Source: Cryptomeria japonica (taxonomy: Eukaryota; Streptophyta; Pinopsida; Cupressales; Cupressaceae). From it: DNA of 64,000 nt. Made by a program: the position numbers and the translations under genes. This document shows, piece after piece, positions 10,035 through 22,700 of this stretch (the stretch's first letter is position 1; each line of letters begins with the position of its first letter). Location: assembly GCF_030272615.1 (NCBI RefSeq), contig NC_081405.1, forward strand, positions 606,034,677 through 606,098,676, given 5' to 3'. The notes beneath the pieces were generated by a model. That model saw only the letters and a program-made list of their open reading frames with translations, was not told the DNA's origin and searched no databases.

Positions 10035-11951
10035 CTTGTTAAAAACGTTTTTAAAAAAAGAATAAGGTCTTATTTTCTCATGACCATGACGTTTTTTCCT
10101 CCTTTTCCTCCATGAAACTGCGAATGGGCTGCCATATTTCTCCACCAAACGCTATGGATCAAGGTTAGTTTTTCTTAATTTTTCTTTTTCTTTCTCGTTT
10201 ATTCAATTTGTTTTACGTTTTGAATTTAATTTCCTTTATTTTGATTAGGTTTTTTTAATTTTTTCTTTGAAAAACCAAATTCTGATAATCCACAACAATA
10301 GCAACAAAATGCACCTCCTGAAAACCCCAAACAAAACCCACAGGATACACCTCCAGTTCCTCCTGTTGACCGTACACCTGAAACACAAGAGCAATTTATT
10401 AATTAGTTAGGGAGAAATAAGTCTAAAATAAATAGGCTGATTAATAAATTGAAAACATATGAGATTGAGAATCATAAATCCCTCGCCACTAGCCTAGAAA
10501 CATTAGCTAGTGGTGCCACAACCATTTCCACACAAATTACAAAATGGGGAAACTTTAGGGATATGTGTCATCAATACTATGTTGGTGGGTTATCATACAA
10601 GGGAGTGAAAAAAAAAAAATAGTAAACAACAAATATGTGCCCTTTTTGTTGATCCTAAAACTAGTCAGTCGTTACCTCTTAATGCAAAGAGGTTTCCCAT
10701 ACATTGGTGTACCAATGTGTAGATGAAGAATATTTTTTGCCAGAGGTGGTGAATGGTCTTTGATGATCCACCTTGTAATAATTATGAGGAGCCATTGTAT
10801 TTTTTGAGAAAAGTATATTGTGAGTTTGTCATCAATGTGCGACCAAACTATTTTGACATAAGAGAGTTCCATGGTAGAGGTGGTGGCTTTGCCCAAGATA
10901 GACCTGGAGCCCATAGGCAAGTAGCCCCAGAGTTGTCGCCCCCTAGCACCCAAAACCAAGGTGCATCAGGTTGTCCCAGTGGAGCTGAAAGAGTCCATGG
11001 AGCTACAAACTCTTCAGGCGGCCATAACATTGACCGGTGCCATCATCCAACATGGGACACAGTTAGCACACCCTCTTGTACTAGATAATGAGCCATTAGT
11101 TTCTCCAGGTGGTGACAAAGAGCCCATTCAACATGTGTGTGTCAGTTAATCAGGTATATGCTCAGGGTCAGATGATGTGGCCACTATAGATGGATCCACA
11201 TCTCATTCATGCACAATTTGTGGGAGTAGATGTCAGACCCACACGACTGAGGATGTGGCATTGACAGAGGAGTTGATGGAGATGTTGTTTCCCCATCAGC
11301 CACAGACACAAGTGTGTTGATTTGAATTCATAGCATTTTATTTATCAGTCACTTAAAATTTTTAATTACATAAATAAATTTTTATTTATACATCAATTTA
11401 AATTGATACAAACAATATGCATTTCAGGATGCAACAACGGTATTCGATACTCCTCCCGCAGTTACTACAACTGCAACTTCGATGCCTAAGGTATACATTT
11501 TGTAACATGTTAAAATAGAATAGTACACTTTGAATTTAAAACAATTACAAGATATACTAACTATCTTTAATGATTCGTTCAATTTTTGGTTTGTAGGTGT
11601 TGACAGGGGACCAAATGTTCCAGATTGATGACATCATGCTCTCAGCAATCGATTTTGTCCTACAAGGCTATACGGTATCATATTTTGTACACCCTTTTTT
11701 AATGTATTGTTCTGATGGAATATACAAGTCATTTCATTTTAGATTTTTAAAATTATGTTTAATATTTTATTTGTACTAATATCTCATGTTAATTTTTTTT
11801 TAGGGTAGCCCCTCTGTGTCTAGGCCTCGTCCTAAGCAAAAGAATTCCTCAAAGACGCCAAAACGTGGGAAGAAGGTAATTGAAAACATTTTTAGTTGTA
11901 CAATTTTTTGAAAATGTCTTAGTTGGGGTTTGTAGATTGATTAGTGTTTTT

Positions 11952-13370
11952 TGTTGGCGTTACATGAAGATTGAGTTGATGAAGTATAGTTTTGTCATTG
12001 ATGTCAATAGTAATCGGTAATGGAGTTGTATTGCAATCGGTAGTGATTTAGTAATGCAACCGATAGTTGAGCAGTGAAGGAAACCGATATTGGTATTTCA
12101 AGCAGAGTGATCAATCGATAACCCTAATCAGTTGATAAGAAGAACCCTAACCAACAGAGCTTGGTGAATCAGTTATGATGATCTATGATCAAATGGTGAT
12201 CGGAGATGGAGATGCCACATACGCATGATGCACGTGATGAGTTTCAAAGTGGTTTTGGCACATGAAGATAACTATTTATCTTGGAAATGAGCAAATGCAT
12301 AGCATGAAGTGATAACCACATGATGAGCTACAAGATTCAATGTGCGGTGATCCATGAGCGGTTGATGTTATCTAGAACAATGTGTAGTTGATTTTTATGT
12401 AATCCAATGGTCATGATTGAGCCGATATGTTTGTAATCTCTATGAGATTTGTAGATTTTGTGATGTGTTACGAACCTATTGTATTTGTATTTAAGATGGA
12501 TGAGTTATTTGTAATTGTGTTGGCAATTTAGTTAAGTGTGGTAGTGTGATTGTTGCCGAACCAGAAGGAGTGTCTGTAGAATGTTTTGAAGGCAGATAGA
12601 AGCATAAAAGGATCTGACTAAGAAAGATAGTGCTATTACCAGATCAGCAAAGACCCTATTGTTCTGTAACCATTACAATAGTTAAATCCCTTAACCAGGT
12701 AAGCTTTAATAGGCTTGGTGCTGTCTAATTCCTCTAACCAGGTGATCCAATAGCTTGGATTTGAAATCCTCTATCGAGGTTACTCCTAACAGGGTATTGC
12801 CTTTAACAGGGTATTGTAGTCAATCGCTTAACTAGGTGGTCCCTAACCGGATCTATTCTTAACAGGACATTATTGTATAAGTTTCTAACAAGGATTGACT
12901 CCTGATAGGGAAAAATTCATAAGAGTTCAAAATAATTGTGGGTATTCATCCCCACCGTGGTTTTTCCCATTTGGGTTTCCACATGAAAAATCATTGTGTC
13001 AAGTGGTGAATGATTTTGTGGATATGTTTTGATATGGTTGATATGTTTAACTGGTAAAGCCACTTAGATATGTTTATATGACCAGAAGTGATCTGAAATG
13101 AGATTTCATTGATGTTAGTAAAGTGTTTTAATGTTTTGGTTAAATGGTATGTGAGTTTCAGATATGTTACATTGTATCATTGATGTTTTGGTCAACCGGT
13201 AAAGTTTGACAGTGCAGTTGCAGTTTTGGTACAATATCTAAACCAATTAGTTTTGCAAGTTGTTTATGAGTTGGGATTAAGTTTGGTGAAAGTTTAGTTT
13301 GTTTTCTATCTACTGATTCACCCCCCCTCTTAGTAGTTGACCGGATCCTTGTTGATTCATCATATTATCA
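11952..13370 (+). mobile_element. solo LTR (SIRE-like type) in an intron
   Basis: The unit starts TGTTGGCGTT and ends ATATTATCA, the same TGTTGG...TATCA termini as the LTRs of the complete copia element in this window. It carries the family block CCGTGGTTTTTCCC and the GATTCACCCCCCC run near its 3' end. The flanks are TTTTT on both sides (11947-11951 and 13371-13375); this fits a 5-bp duplication but is low complexity. It lies between the 11804-11875 and 13414-13460 exons, in sense with the gene. Confidence 0.8.
12690..12912 (+). repeat. about ten degenerate CTTAACCAGGT-like words in the LTR
   Basis: Copies are seen at about 12690, 12732, 12771, 12783, 12801, 12826, 12841, 12856, 12882 and 12899, spaced 12-40 bp apart. 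Core forms include TTAACCAGGT, CTAACAGGGT, TTAACAGGGT and CTAACCGGAT. Related words (GGTTAAGGGATT, GTTAGGA) occur at the equivalent place in the other LTRs of this type (18000-18070, 24090-24230, 52230-52450). Confidence 0.6.
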
Positions 13371-13556
13371 TTTTTGTCTATTTTACATGTACAATAGTCA
13401 TTGACCTATGTAGATTTGTTGAATGCACTTGATTCGCTTATGGATCGAGAGAGGGCAGAGGTATGTATCTTTACTTTATTTTCTTGATTTCATGATTATA
13501 TGCACGTGTACATGTGAACTTGTGATAAATTATAATCTTATAATTTTTTCATACAG

Positions 13557-13790
13557 GAAATATCCATAGCTGCTTCATCAATGGCGAGCCCTCCTCCGTG
13601 CACTGGAGAAGCATCTCAGGATCCGGTACAATTTTGTTTGATATATTACATTAATTGTTTTTAACCTACAATACTTATCATTATATTAATTGTATTTAAT
13701 ATTTGATCATTTTTTGTATAGGTAATAGCGATAGTTTCTCTATCGATGGTGAGCCATCCTCAGTCCATTGGAGAGACATCTTAGGGACCA
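13557..13790 (+). repeat. tandemly duplicated 69-nt exon
   Basis: Exons 13557-13625 and 13722-13790 are both exactly 23 codons, both phase 0, and start 165 bp apart. Their translations align throughout: EISIAASSMASPPPCTGEAS against VIAIVSLSMVSHPQSIGETS. The second copy has TAG where the first has Gln. The surrounding intron sequence is also similar, so the unit duplicated as exon plus intron. Confidence 0.75.
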
Positions 13791-14356
13791 GTACGTCATT
13801 GTTCTCTATATTATAGATTTTAAGTGTTTTTGATGTATTTATGTTAGTACATTGTATTAATTGTACATTTAATTTACAATAGCCCCCTTCGCGGTTTGGC
13901 CATAACATGGATCCTTTTAAGTTTGTCTTCAAGAAAACTCCTAAGAGTGACAAGGAGAGGAGAGTGAAGACATTAGCTCCGAGATCAGCCAACGAGGTAA
14001 TCTACATTTCAATTGCAAAGGAATTATAGTTAAATGCATAGTTATGTAGTTAATTGTGAACTATTTTCTACAAAAGAATTCTAACTTGTCTTTTGAATTG
14101 TGGTTTTGGAGCCATCTATAGAGCCACGTACTGCATCGAAGAGGCTCGATTTTGATGATCCACCACAAGTTTAGGATCATATAGTGTTAGTTGTGGTCAT
14201 AGAATGACCAATACATGTAGATATATTTTAAATTTTTATTGTATATCGATTTGGACATGGCATATGCCACATTTTTGTAATACTTGTAATGACTTGGCAG
14301 ACATGCCTTTTTTTGCTGTATATATAAATGTTGATATTCGATCCAATAAATATGTA

Positions 14357-14660
14357 CTGAGTTCATTATTGTGTATTCATTGTATTTCATGGATGTCCTT
14401 TTATAAAGTTAATTGATCATTTTCCTATGTAATCAACAATATGAATATAAACAATAAAAATCTATGATATAAAACATTGCAATCATGGAATATGATTTGA
14501 TAAATTTTTTAAAATATTGAATTAACCCTACAAAACTCCTTGTATTCAGTTCATTATTGTGTATTCACTGTATTTGGTGGCTGCCCTTTTATAAATTTAA
14601 ATGAATATTTTCCTATGTAATCAATAATATGAATATAAATAACAAAAATAGACAATATGA
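14357..14660. repeat. 188-bp tandem duplication behind the plus-strand gene
   Basis: GTTCATTATTGTGTATTCA at 14361 recurs at 14549. The copies then share a block with CCTTTTATAAA and CCTATGTAATCAA, 188 bp apart. They lie after the stop codon at 14172-14174, probably in or beyond the 3' untranslated region. Confidence 0.7.
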
Positions 14661-14873
14661 ATATAAACAACAATATGTGTGTGGTGTGAGGGCACCCTCA
14701 TGCTCGCAATGGTCAAATTTTGGTTCTCGTGTTTGGGGTCATTTGGATCAAAGATACAAAAGTTGCTCAATTGTTGTCAAAGTTTCTCAATTGTTGTGAA
14801 AGTTGTCAAAGTTTTCAAAGTTTGGCTTCATTTAGATAAAAGATGTAAAATTTTCTCAGTTGTTGTCAAAGTT

Positions 14874-15735
14874 GCAAGATAGGCTAGAATTGATTCAGTT
14901 CATCATGGGAACAAACTAACATCACGAGAACATCTAGGTGGGTAGGTTTATGCTAGGCATGCTCCTCTCGTGCATCCCAAAGTGTCGGGACATCGAGAGT
15001 CATACCCTGCCGATGCGATCTCTGAAGTGCCCCGAGTCCAAAAAATTGTCAAAATTTGACAGACTGTTTCTTCCAATCCAGGACACATATGATTGATCTA
15101 TTTGAAGATGTGGGGTTGTGTGAGGCTCCTCTACAATTGCCTATCTTATTTTTTGACGACTCAAAGCCATTTTCAATTGGTGGCATTTTTTTGCCTACTG
15201 CAAAAACCGTCAGTTGCATGCAATGCAAAGTAGCAAGATAGGATAGAATTAATTTGGTTTGTCATGTACACAAACTAACATCACGAGCGCATCCAGGTGG
15301 ATAGGTTTACGCTAGGCATGCTCCTCTTGTGCATCCCAAAGAGTCAGAACGTCGAGAGTCATACCCTACTAACGCGATCTCTCAAGTGCCCTGAGTCCAA
15401 AAAATTGTCAAACTTTAATGGACCATTTCTTCCAATATAGGACACATATGATCAATCCATTTAAACCTATGGGGTTACGTGAGGCTCCTCTACAATGGCC
15501 TATCTTGGTTTTTGATGACTCAGAGTTATTTTCAATTGGTAGGAGTTTTTCGCATGTTGCAAAAACTGTCAGTTGCATGCAATACAAAGTTGCAAGATAT
15601 GCTAGAATTGATTCGGTTCGTCATGTGCACAAACTAACGTCAAGAGCGCATCTAGGTGGGTAGGTTTACTCTAGGCATGGTCCTCTCATGCATCTCAAAG
15701 TGCTAAAACATCAAGATTCATACTGTACTGACACG
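14874..15735. repeat. 359-bp tandem satellite-like array, about 2.4 copies
   Basis: GCAAGATA[G/T]G[C/A]TAGAATT begins units at 14874, 15233 and 15592, exactly 359 bp apart; the third unit is partial. Each unit holds TAGGTGG[G/A]TAGGTTTA, GGCATG[C/G]TCCTCT and CAGTTGCATGCAAT. No unit has a durable ORF. The array fills the space between the two convergent transposon genes. Sequence upstream (14690-14873) has short GTTGTCAAAGTT repeats but is not a full unit. Confidence 0.85.
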
Positions 15736-16005
15736 ATGTACAAGTTGTTTGACAACTTTTTTGACAATAATGACAATTTTTGCTCAAATTGTATCTAGAC
15801 TCAATCTATGACTCCTATGACCCAATAATGACTCAAACAATTATCCATGATTATACAAGAATCAAGAATGCTCATGATTGACCTTATCAATAATGGTCAT
15901 GATTGACCTTATCACATCACATAAACTCAAAAAATAGTTACAAAACATAGACACAAAAAATAGTCACAAAACATTGTCAAATATTATTAAAAAATTTATC
16001 TCTAA
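15736..16005. other. AT-rich intergenic stretch, no gene seen
   Basis: It contains short local duplications (TGATTGACCTTATCA twice around 15885-15915, and AAAAAATAGT[T/C]ACAAAACAT twice) but no coding signal. Confidence 0.5.
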
Positions 16006-16260
16006 ATATGATCAAATCAGCTCTTGGCTATTTGAATATACAAAAAAATGTCTTAAAAATCATCTCATGGGATTTTATACAAAATTGGGCATTACAATAT
16101 GTACGATTCAACTCATCACCATTTTAATATACAAAATTTGGCATCTAAATATGTACAAATCAGCTCATTGCCATTTAAATATACAAAATTATGCCCCTAA
16201 ACATGTACAAATCATCTCATGGGCATTTATATATACAAAAAATGAATATAGATCAATTCG
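16006..16260. repeat. 52-bp tandem repeats downstream of the transposase gene
   Basis: The word A[T/C]ATGTAC starts units at 16097, 16149 and 16201, exactly 52 bp apart, each continuing with TC..CTCAT and then TATACAAAA. Two more degenerate units lie at about 16006 and 16050. On the minus strand this is just past the transposase stop, so it may be in the 3' untranslated region. Confidence 0.75.
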
Positions 16261-17593
16261 TTACGATATATACAAAATTCACAAAATCATTCTACTCTGA
16301 ACCATAGAATCAATCAAGTGAGCCTTCAGGATCGGCTCTAACTCATATTGTGTCAAGTATTGCCTCATGGTTAGATTCATGAACTTTCCATAAAATCTTG
16401 TTACGAGGTCTACCATGATACTTCATCAAATGTATATTTGTTGTAATAGAAAGGTTAGAGAAATGAAGAATATATCTATGTATTTCAAAGTCCTCAAACA
16501 ACCAACCATCAGAATTATTGATAGGGTATCTCCTAAGCCATGTTCCTGTCATGACAACAGACCCTATTGGATACTCAATACCCTCTCCATCAATGATTGT
16601 GGTTGTCAATTTTCTTTTAGGCTCAACAAAATAACACAAATAGTAATCCATTCCTTCTTCATTGTTCTCTTTTGCAATAACTGCATACACATGACCTGCA
16701 TTTTATAAAGTCATAATTAATACCAAAAATAAAGTGTGATGTACAACAAAATGAACCAAAAAGAGTACTTGCAAAAAAATTAACTCAAAAAATCACCTGA
16801 ATCCACTAGGTCGGATACATGGTCAAATTCCACTGATGTCTCCATCTGGCTCAATTGTAGTGCTTTGGGAATTTGATATGTATCAATGGGAACCAATGGT
16901 CTACAAGACCATTTGTCAACCCACTCTTGTGATTTACATTCTTCCCACAAACAATACATGCATGAAGAGAAAAAACATACCATCTATCTCATATAAATTA
17001 CTAGTAAACTTGCATTTGAACTCATAAATGAGTACTAGTCACTTGATCTTGCAACTGTACAAAAATCTAGATAGTTTTCAATGTTAGATTCAGTGATTAA
17101 CCAAAAATATCTATGAACCATTGAGGTACTTGGATTACCTGGACCCATCGTAGAGTTACACCATCATACAATTACTTCTGCATCTATCAACTCAGCAACA
17201 CCTTTATACTTCAATTCTTCTCTAGCTAGGGCTCTTTTTACACATGCTCATGCACCATCGTGCTCTTCCTTACCATGTCCAGCCTTAGTGAAATTCCAAA
17301 AATGTTGTACACCACTTGTGATATGCATCTTTGTCAACCAATAAAACATCCTTGCATTCTTGAATTGTGTAGTGTAATTATCTGACCATATTAAGTGTCA
17401 GTTGTATTGTATGTTTCTTTCCTTTAAATTATCATAAAACACTTTAAAGCATCCTTGTACAAACTCTAATGAATGAGTACGATCATCACTTATGTATAAG
17501 TGATAGTCTCTTATAACCTTTCTATCCTCCTCTATGGTATCATCTGCATGCATGAATGTTATGTGTACAAAAATAGAAACTTGTGCAGAATGA

Positions 17594-19058
17594 TGATAGT
17601 TCTGATACTTAGTATAAGTACAGATTTGATAGCCAACAAGATGAGAGGGGGGGGGGGGTGAATCATACAAACTTAATCATTAATGAAAACATTATATTCA
17701 ACCTCGGTAACATATATCAGTCATAGAATAAAAACTGCCAAACATGCAAACTCAAAAGCATATGAACAATATAAACCTCATAACACTAGATTTAACATGG
17801 AAACCCAAATAGGGAAAAACCACTATGGGATTTTGGACCCACTAAGAAATATACTCTTCTAGAGTATTCTTGGTTAACAGCCAATCCTGTTAAATATTAC
17901 AAAACACATTGCTAGATGTGACCCGGTTAAGGGATTTCCCTCAGATCTGTTAGGATCTTCACTTTGTTAGAAGTGACCTTGTCAAAGGATTTCAAACACT
18001 CATTTATAATGTCACCTTGTTAGAGGATTTACTTATAAGACTGTTAAGTCCACTCGGTTAAGAGATTTCCTGTTACTTTCACAAGCTAACAGTAATACAA
18101 TCTATCTACAACTTTACATCTAAAATGCTAAAGAAGATTCTTATTTGTTCAACACAATCTAGACATAGAACTATTCTTGTCTATCTGCTGGGCATCAATA
18201 CTCTGTTATTCCAACAGGTCTTCAAGCTTCTGTGCTCGGTGATCACTATGTAGCATCCCTGTGCATACACTTGCCCGCATCCACGGTTTATCAATAGTTC
18301 CTTATTTATAAACAATCACCTAACCGCTTAATCTCCTTGATCACATTTCCCATGATCAATCATAGCCATCAGATCTTCAATCTCGTCCAGGTTCATTGTA
18401 TCTTATGATCTGAAAAATGTTTTACCCTGCTTCAGAACTTGCACAATCATCTTGGAACTTGTGTTAGGGTAATGCAGTTCAATCTGAGCTGTAGATCTTC
18501 TTGCCAACTTTCCATTGCCTTTAACAAACTTCTTCCATGACTTGCCAATCATTGATCCGCTCCAGCTCATCAGCTTCTTTCATTAAATATCACATGTAAA
18601 CATTTAATGCATTCTATTATAGCTCGGTTACAACTCGGTGAATACTAAACTTTACTCGGTAGATATTCTGTCTTCATTAACCAACTGCAATAACCTTAGG
18701 GTTTACCGACTAGGTTCTTTGCCTGATAACATAGTGTAGTATTAACCTTTACATTTTACAACATATGTATGATGTTAAAACAATATAAAACATCAAGATC
18801 TCATCATTGTCTGACTCGGTAGAGTTGCCCATTGAATAACTTATCCCTTTATTCATCATATTCTTTCATGTGTCTTTACCGACTTCTTTATAATCTTCAT
18901 ATCATATTTCTTAAGATATGGCAACATCATACTGAATTAGAAAATCAATTTCTTGACATCAATGACAAAATAATAATATCAAGATAGTAAAACATCTTTA
19001 ATCAGTTATGTCCATAATCATCAACAACCTTCTCAATATCCTTGTTATATTGCCAACA
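17594..19058 (-). mobile_element. 3' LTR of the complete copia element
   Basis: On the minus strand it runs from TGTTGGCAAT to ACTATCA, 1465 bp. It is bounded by the polypurine tract on the internal side and by transposase coding sequence on the outer side. It has a G-run (about 17648-17660) beside GTGAATCA and the GGGAAAAACCAC block at about 17813. Confidence 0.92.
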
Positions 19059-19265
19059 ATCTCCCCCTTTGTCATTGATGGCAAAACCAATTGATTTGAC
19101 CGTTAAGAATTCAGATTGCTGTGATTCTGAAATGCTGAAATGCTCTCCCCCATACATCAGACTTCTCTTCTAGTTTTCTCTCAATCTTCTTAGGTCTTCT
19201 CCTCCTGGTAGTCTTCTTCTCCTTGGGTAGGTCTTCTGCCTCTGGTAGTCTTCTCCCCCTTTGAC
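19059..19265 (-). other. polypurine tract, with a second upstream copy
   Basis: On the minus strand AAAGGGGGAGAT (19059-19070) touches the LTR start, the normal second-strand primer site. A second AAAGGGGGAGAA lies at about 19252-19263, followed in plus orientation by a similar GACAACAATGCCAAAA word. CTCCTGGTAG/TCTTCT repeats lie between them. A duplicated tract may serve as an extra priming site. Confidence 0.75.
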
Positions 19266-19511
19266 AACAATGCCAAAAAGAACTAAAACATAAGTTGTTT
19301 CTGTAAGAAGTTATTTCCTGTTGATGTGTATCAACTTAGTCTCGGTCAGAGCATTTGTTTACAATTCCTGTTCCCTGTATCATTGTCTGTATTATCCCAA
19401 TATTGTTCTAGTACACTTTCAGAAAAGCATTCTTAAAGTGTATCACTCTAGCATTAGCTCCCTAAAAGATATTCAATAGATTCATCAAAGTGATGCTTTC
19501 ACCGAACTCGG

Positions 19512-22500
19512 TTAGTGAGTAAGAGATAGGGGTAGGACCCCTAACTTACTTCTAAGATATTCAAAAGTGTCCTTTGGTAGTGGCTTGGTGAAGATATCAG
19601 CTATTTGTTCCTTTGTGTTAACATATTCCAACACCACTTTCTTTTCATGAGCTTCTTCTCTAAGATAATGATATTTGATAGATATGTGCTTTGTCTTAGA
19701 GTGCATAACAGGGTTCTTTGAAATATTAATGGCACTAGTATTGTCACAGAATATAGTTACTGGCTCAGTAAATTTCTCATTTATACCTTCCAACAATTGT
19801 TTGATCCATGCAATGTTGGTACAATTTAGTGCTGCAACAACATATTCATCTTCGGCTGTTGACTGAGAAACACATCCTTGTTTCTTGCTAAGCCAACTCA
19901 CTAGTCTTTCTCCTAAGAAGAAAGCTCCTCCACTTGTGCTTTTCCTGTCATCAATGTTGCCTGCCCAATCAACATCAGTATAGACTTTCAAATCAAAATA
20001 ATTTCCTTTCTAATATACTAAGCCATAATCTTCAGTGCTTTTCAAGAATCTAAAAATTCTTTTGATTGTTGTCATGTGTATTTCCTTAGGATCTGCAGAG
20101 AATCTTGCAACAATACCTACTGCATGTGCTATATTAGGCCTGCTATGAACAACATATTGTAGTTTTCCAATCATGGATCGGTAGAGTGTCTCATCAACAT
20201 ATGTAGATTCATCATTCTTTGATAGTTTGTAGTTTGTAGTCATAGGAGTACTTACTAGCTTTGAATCTTCCATTACAAATTTCTTCAAGATTTCCTTTAT
20301 GTATTTGGATTGAGTAATGAAAATTTCATTTTTCATTTGCAGTATCTGTAAGCCTATAAAATATTTTATCTCACCGATTAATGACATCTCAAATTCTTTG
20401 CTCATTTCATTACCAAAGTTCTTGCATAAAGAGTCATTTCCACAAAATATAATATCATCAACAAATATGGCTGAGATTAGTATTCCATTTTCATCATTCT
20501 TCATGTACATGTTGCTGTTCTCACTTGTCCTTATAAAACCAATCTTAATCAAATAAGAGTGCAGTCTTTCCTACCATGCTCTAGGTGCTTGTTTTAGACC
20601 ATATAAAGCTTTGTTCAATTTACATACCTGATCTTTATTATTGTCTTCAACAAATCCTTCAGGTTGTTCAATGAAAACTTCTTCTTCTAATATTCCATTC
20701 AGAAATGCAGATTTGACATCCATTTGATATACCTTGAAGTTTTTGAAAGCAGCATATGCTAGCAATGTTCTAACTCCTTCAAGTCTGGCAGCAGGTGCAA
20801 AAGTCTCACCATAATCAATTACTTCTTCTTGGGTATAACATTTGCAAACTAATCTTGCTTTGTTTCGAATGACCTCTCCTTTCTCATTTAGCTTATTTCT
20901 GAAGATCCACTTTATACTGATTACATTTTTGTCCTTAGGTCTTGGGACTAGTGTCCATGTGTCATTCTTCTTGATTTGATCAATCTCTTCAGTCATAGCA
21001 TTTATCCAATCTTCACTATTGAATGCCTCTTTTACTATTCTTGGTTCAAATTCAGATATCAAACATGTGTTTTGTCTCAGTTTGTTCCTTGTCATTACTG
21101 GATCATCCTTATTTCCTATAATCTAACTTGGTGCATGATGTCTTCTGACATATTTGTCTAATATAGGCTTGGTAGGCTTTGTATGATCCTCTTCATCACT
21201 CGGTAACTGGATATCTTCCTTATTTCCTTCAACAGTTATCTCGGTAGGACTTTTCAGTTGCAAATAGACAAATTCATCATAGTCTTATGGTTCTTTGGAA
21301 TTCCTGTCATCAGTTCTTTCTATAAATTCATCAATTTTCACATTTGCACTTTCTACTATTTTGTTAGATGATTTGATCAGACATTTAAATGCTTTGCTTC
21401 TAGAAGAATATCCTAGAAATGTTCCTTCTTCACTTTTCTGATCAAACTTGCCATTTCTATCATCTTTATGAACATAGCATTTGCTTCCAAAGATCTTAAA
21501 ATAACTTACGTTAGGTTTCTTGCCATACCAGATTTCATAAGGTGTCTTCAAAGTACCTTTCTTTAAGTGAACTCAGTTCAAGGTGTAAACAACTATGCTT
21601 ATTACTTCTCTCCAAAATTTTTGTGGAACCTTCTTCTCAATCATCAGTGTTCTAGCACAATCCACAATAGATCTGTTTCTTCTTTCAGCTATTCCATTCT
21701 ACTGTGGAGTCCTCGGTGTAGAGACTTGTCTTTTAATACCATGATCATTGAAAAATAGGTTGAACTCATCAGATGTGAACTCTCCTCCTCTATCTAATCT
21801 AAGATATTTCAGTTGTCTTCCTATTTCATTTTCAACTCTAGCCTTGTAACACTTAAACATTTGAAAAGCTTCTGATTTTTCTTTTAAAAACATTACTGAC
21901 ATTATCCTTGAATAATCATCCACAAATAATATGAAATACTTATCACCATAATAACTTTGAACTTTCATAGGACCACAAAGATCAATGTGTACAAGATCTA
22001 AAATTCCTTTAGACGTGTAGGACTTACTTGTAAAGATGGATCTTGTCATCTTGCCCATTTGGCATCCTCAGTACATAGCATTCTCAAGTTTTTCAAGACT
22101 CAGTAGACCTCTTACTTTGTGCTTCTTACTTATCTTGATCAGATTATCAAAATTAACATGACAAAACCTTTTATGCCATAACCAGGTGTTATCAATCTTT
22201 GCATGCAAGCACTTGTTGTGAGTAGAGTCAAGGTGAAATGTATTACCTTTTGTTTGTGTCCCAGTAGCAGCTAACTTTCCATTTTTGTCATGAACTTTGA
22301 CAATTCCTTTCTGAAATTCTATTCAGTAACTTGTGTTGTTTAGTTGTGCTACACTCAACAAATTATATTTCAAACCTTCAACCCAATAAACATCATTGCA
22401 TCTTGCTTTATCAAGAAGTGTTATGGATCCTTTACCTCTTACCAGACATGGTGCATCATTACCAAATCTAACATAGCCTCCATCATAATCTTCTAACATA

Positions 22501-22700
22501 ACAAACTTGTGTTTATCTCCTGTCATATGATGTGAGCATCCACTATCTATAATCCAAGAATCATTAGTGTTTATGTGAGATATTAGGGCTTTTTCTTCAT
22601 ACCTTTCTTCATCTGATCCATCCTTGATAGCCACATAAACAACTTCCTCTGTATCAGTCTCATCTGATTTATCATCTTCAGATTCCTCATCAGCAATTAA
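19512..22700 (-). pseudogene. copia pol: protease, integrase, RT, RNase H; one frame cut by stops
   Basis: Domains on the minus strand in order are: protease WIIDSGCSHHMTG (about 22540); GAG_pre-integrase WLWHKRF...HVNFDNL; integrase core with D in HIDLCGP, D in RLDRGGEF and E in NGIAERRN; integrase C-terminus PYEIWYGKKP and FLGYSSRSK; RT with KARLVCK, YGLKQAPRAW and the intact catalytic IFVDDIIF (about 20450); RNase H with TDVDWAG, STAEDEYV and CDNTSAINI; and the terminal DIFTKPLPK. All blocks from 22634 to 19512 are in a single frame, broken only by premature stops (for example at 22323, 22031, 21699, 21567, 21285, 21123, 20571 and 20010). Most would revert by one C-to-T change. This long collinearity implies moderate age. 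Confidence 0.93.

Larger units (their letters stand above)
10155..14174 (+). pseudogene. plus-strand multi-exon gene of the DNA transposon, accessory protein, decayed
   Basis: Exon 1 may be ATGGATCAAG before GTTAGT. A long second exon (about 10270-11311) encodes a Pro/Gln-rich start, a Leu-rich stretch (INRLINKLKTYEIENHKS), YVGGLSYKG, then FPIHWC, EEPLYFLRK and NVRPNYFDIREFHG, and ends with a CTICGSRC pair. Short exons follow, most of them phase 0 with GT-AG borders: 11428-11490, 11597-11674, 11804-11875, 13414-13460 (this one has a 2-nt phase problem), 13557-13625, 13722-13790, 13883-13996 and 14112-14174 with the stop. Damage includes a frameshift at the A12 run (about 10608-10619), another near 10930-10990, and several TAG/TAA/TGA codons. 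I do not recognise the protein. A basic tail (RPKQKNSSKTPKRGKK) suits a nucleic-acid-binding helper. Confidence 0.65.

Noticed and set aside
14874-15735. Possible 5S rRNA gene array
   Set aside because: Words such as TAGGTGGGTAGG and TCCTCTCGTGCATCCC recall parts of 5S rRNA, but the full gene cannot be aligned and the internal promoter is missing; likely chance.
14874-16260. CRISPR array
   Set aside because: Repeats are long, directly adjacent and without unique spacers; the sequence is eukaryotic.
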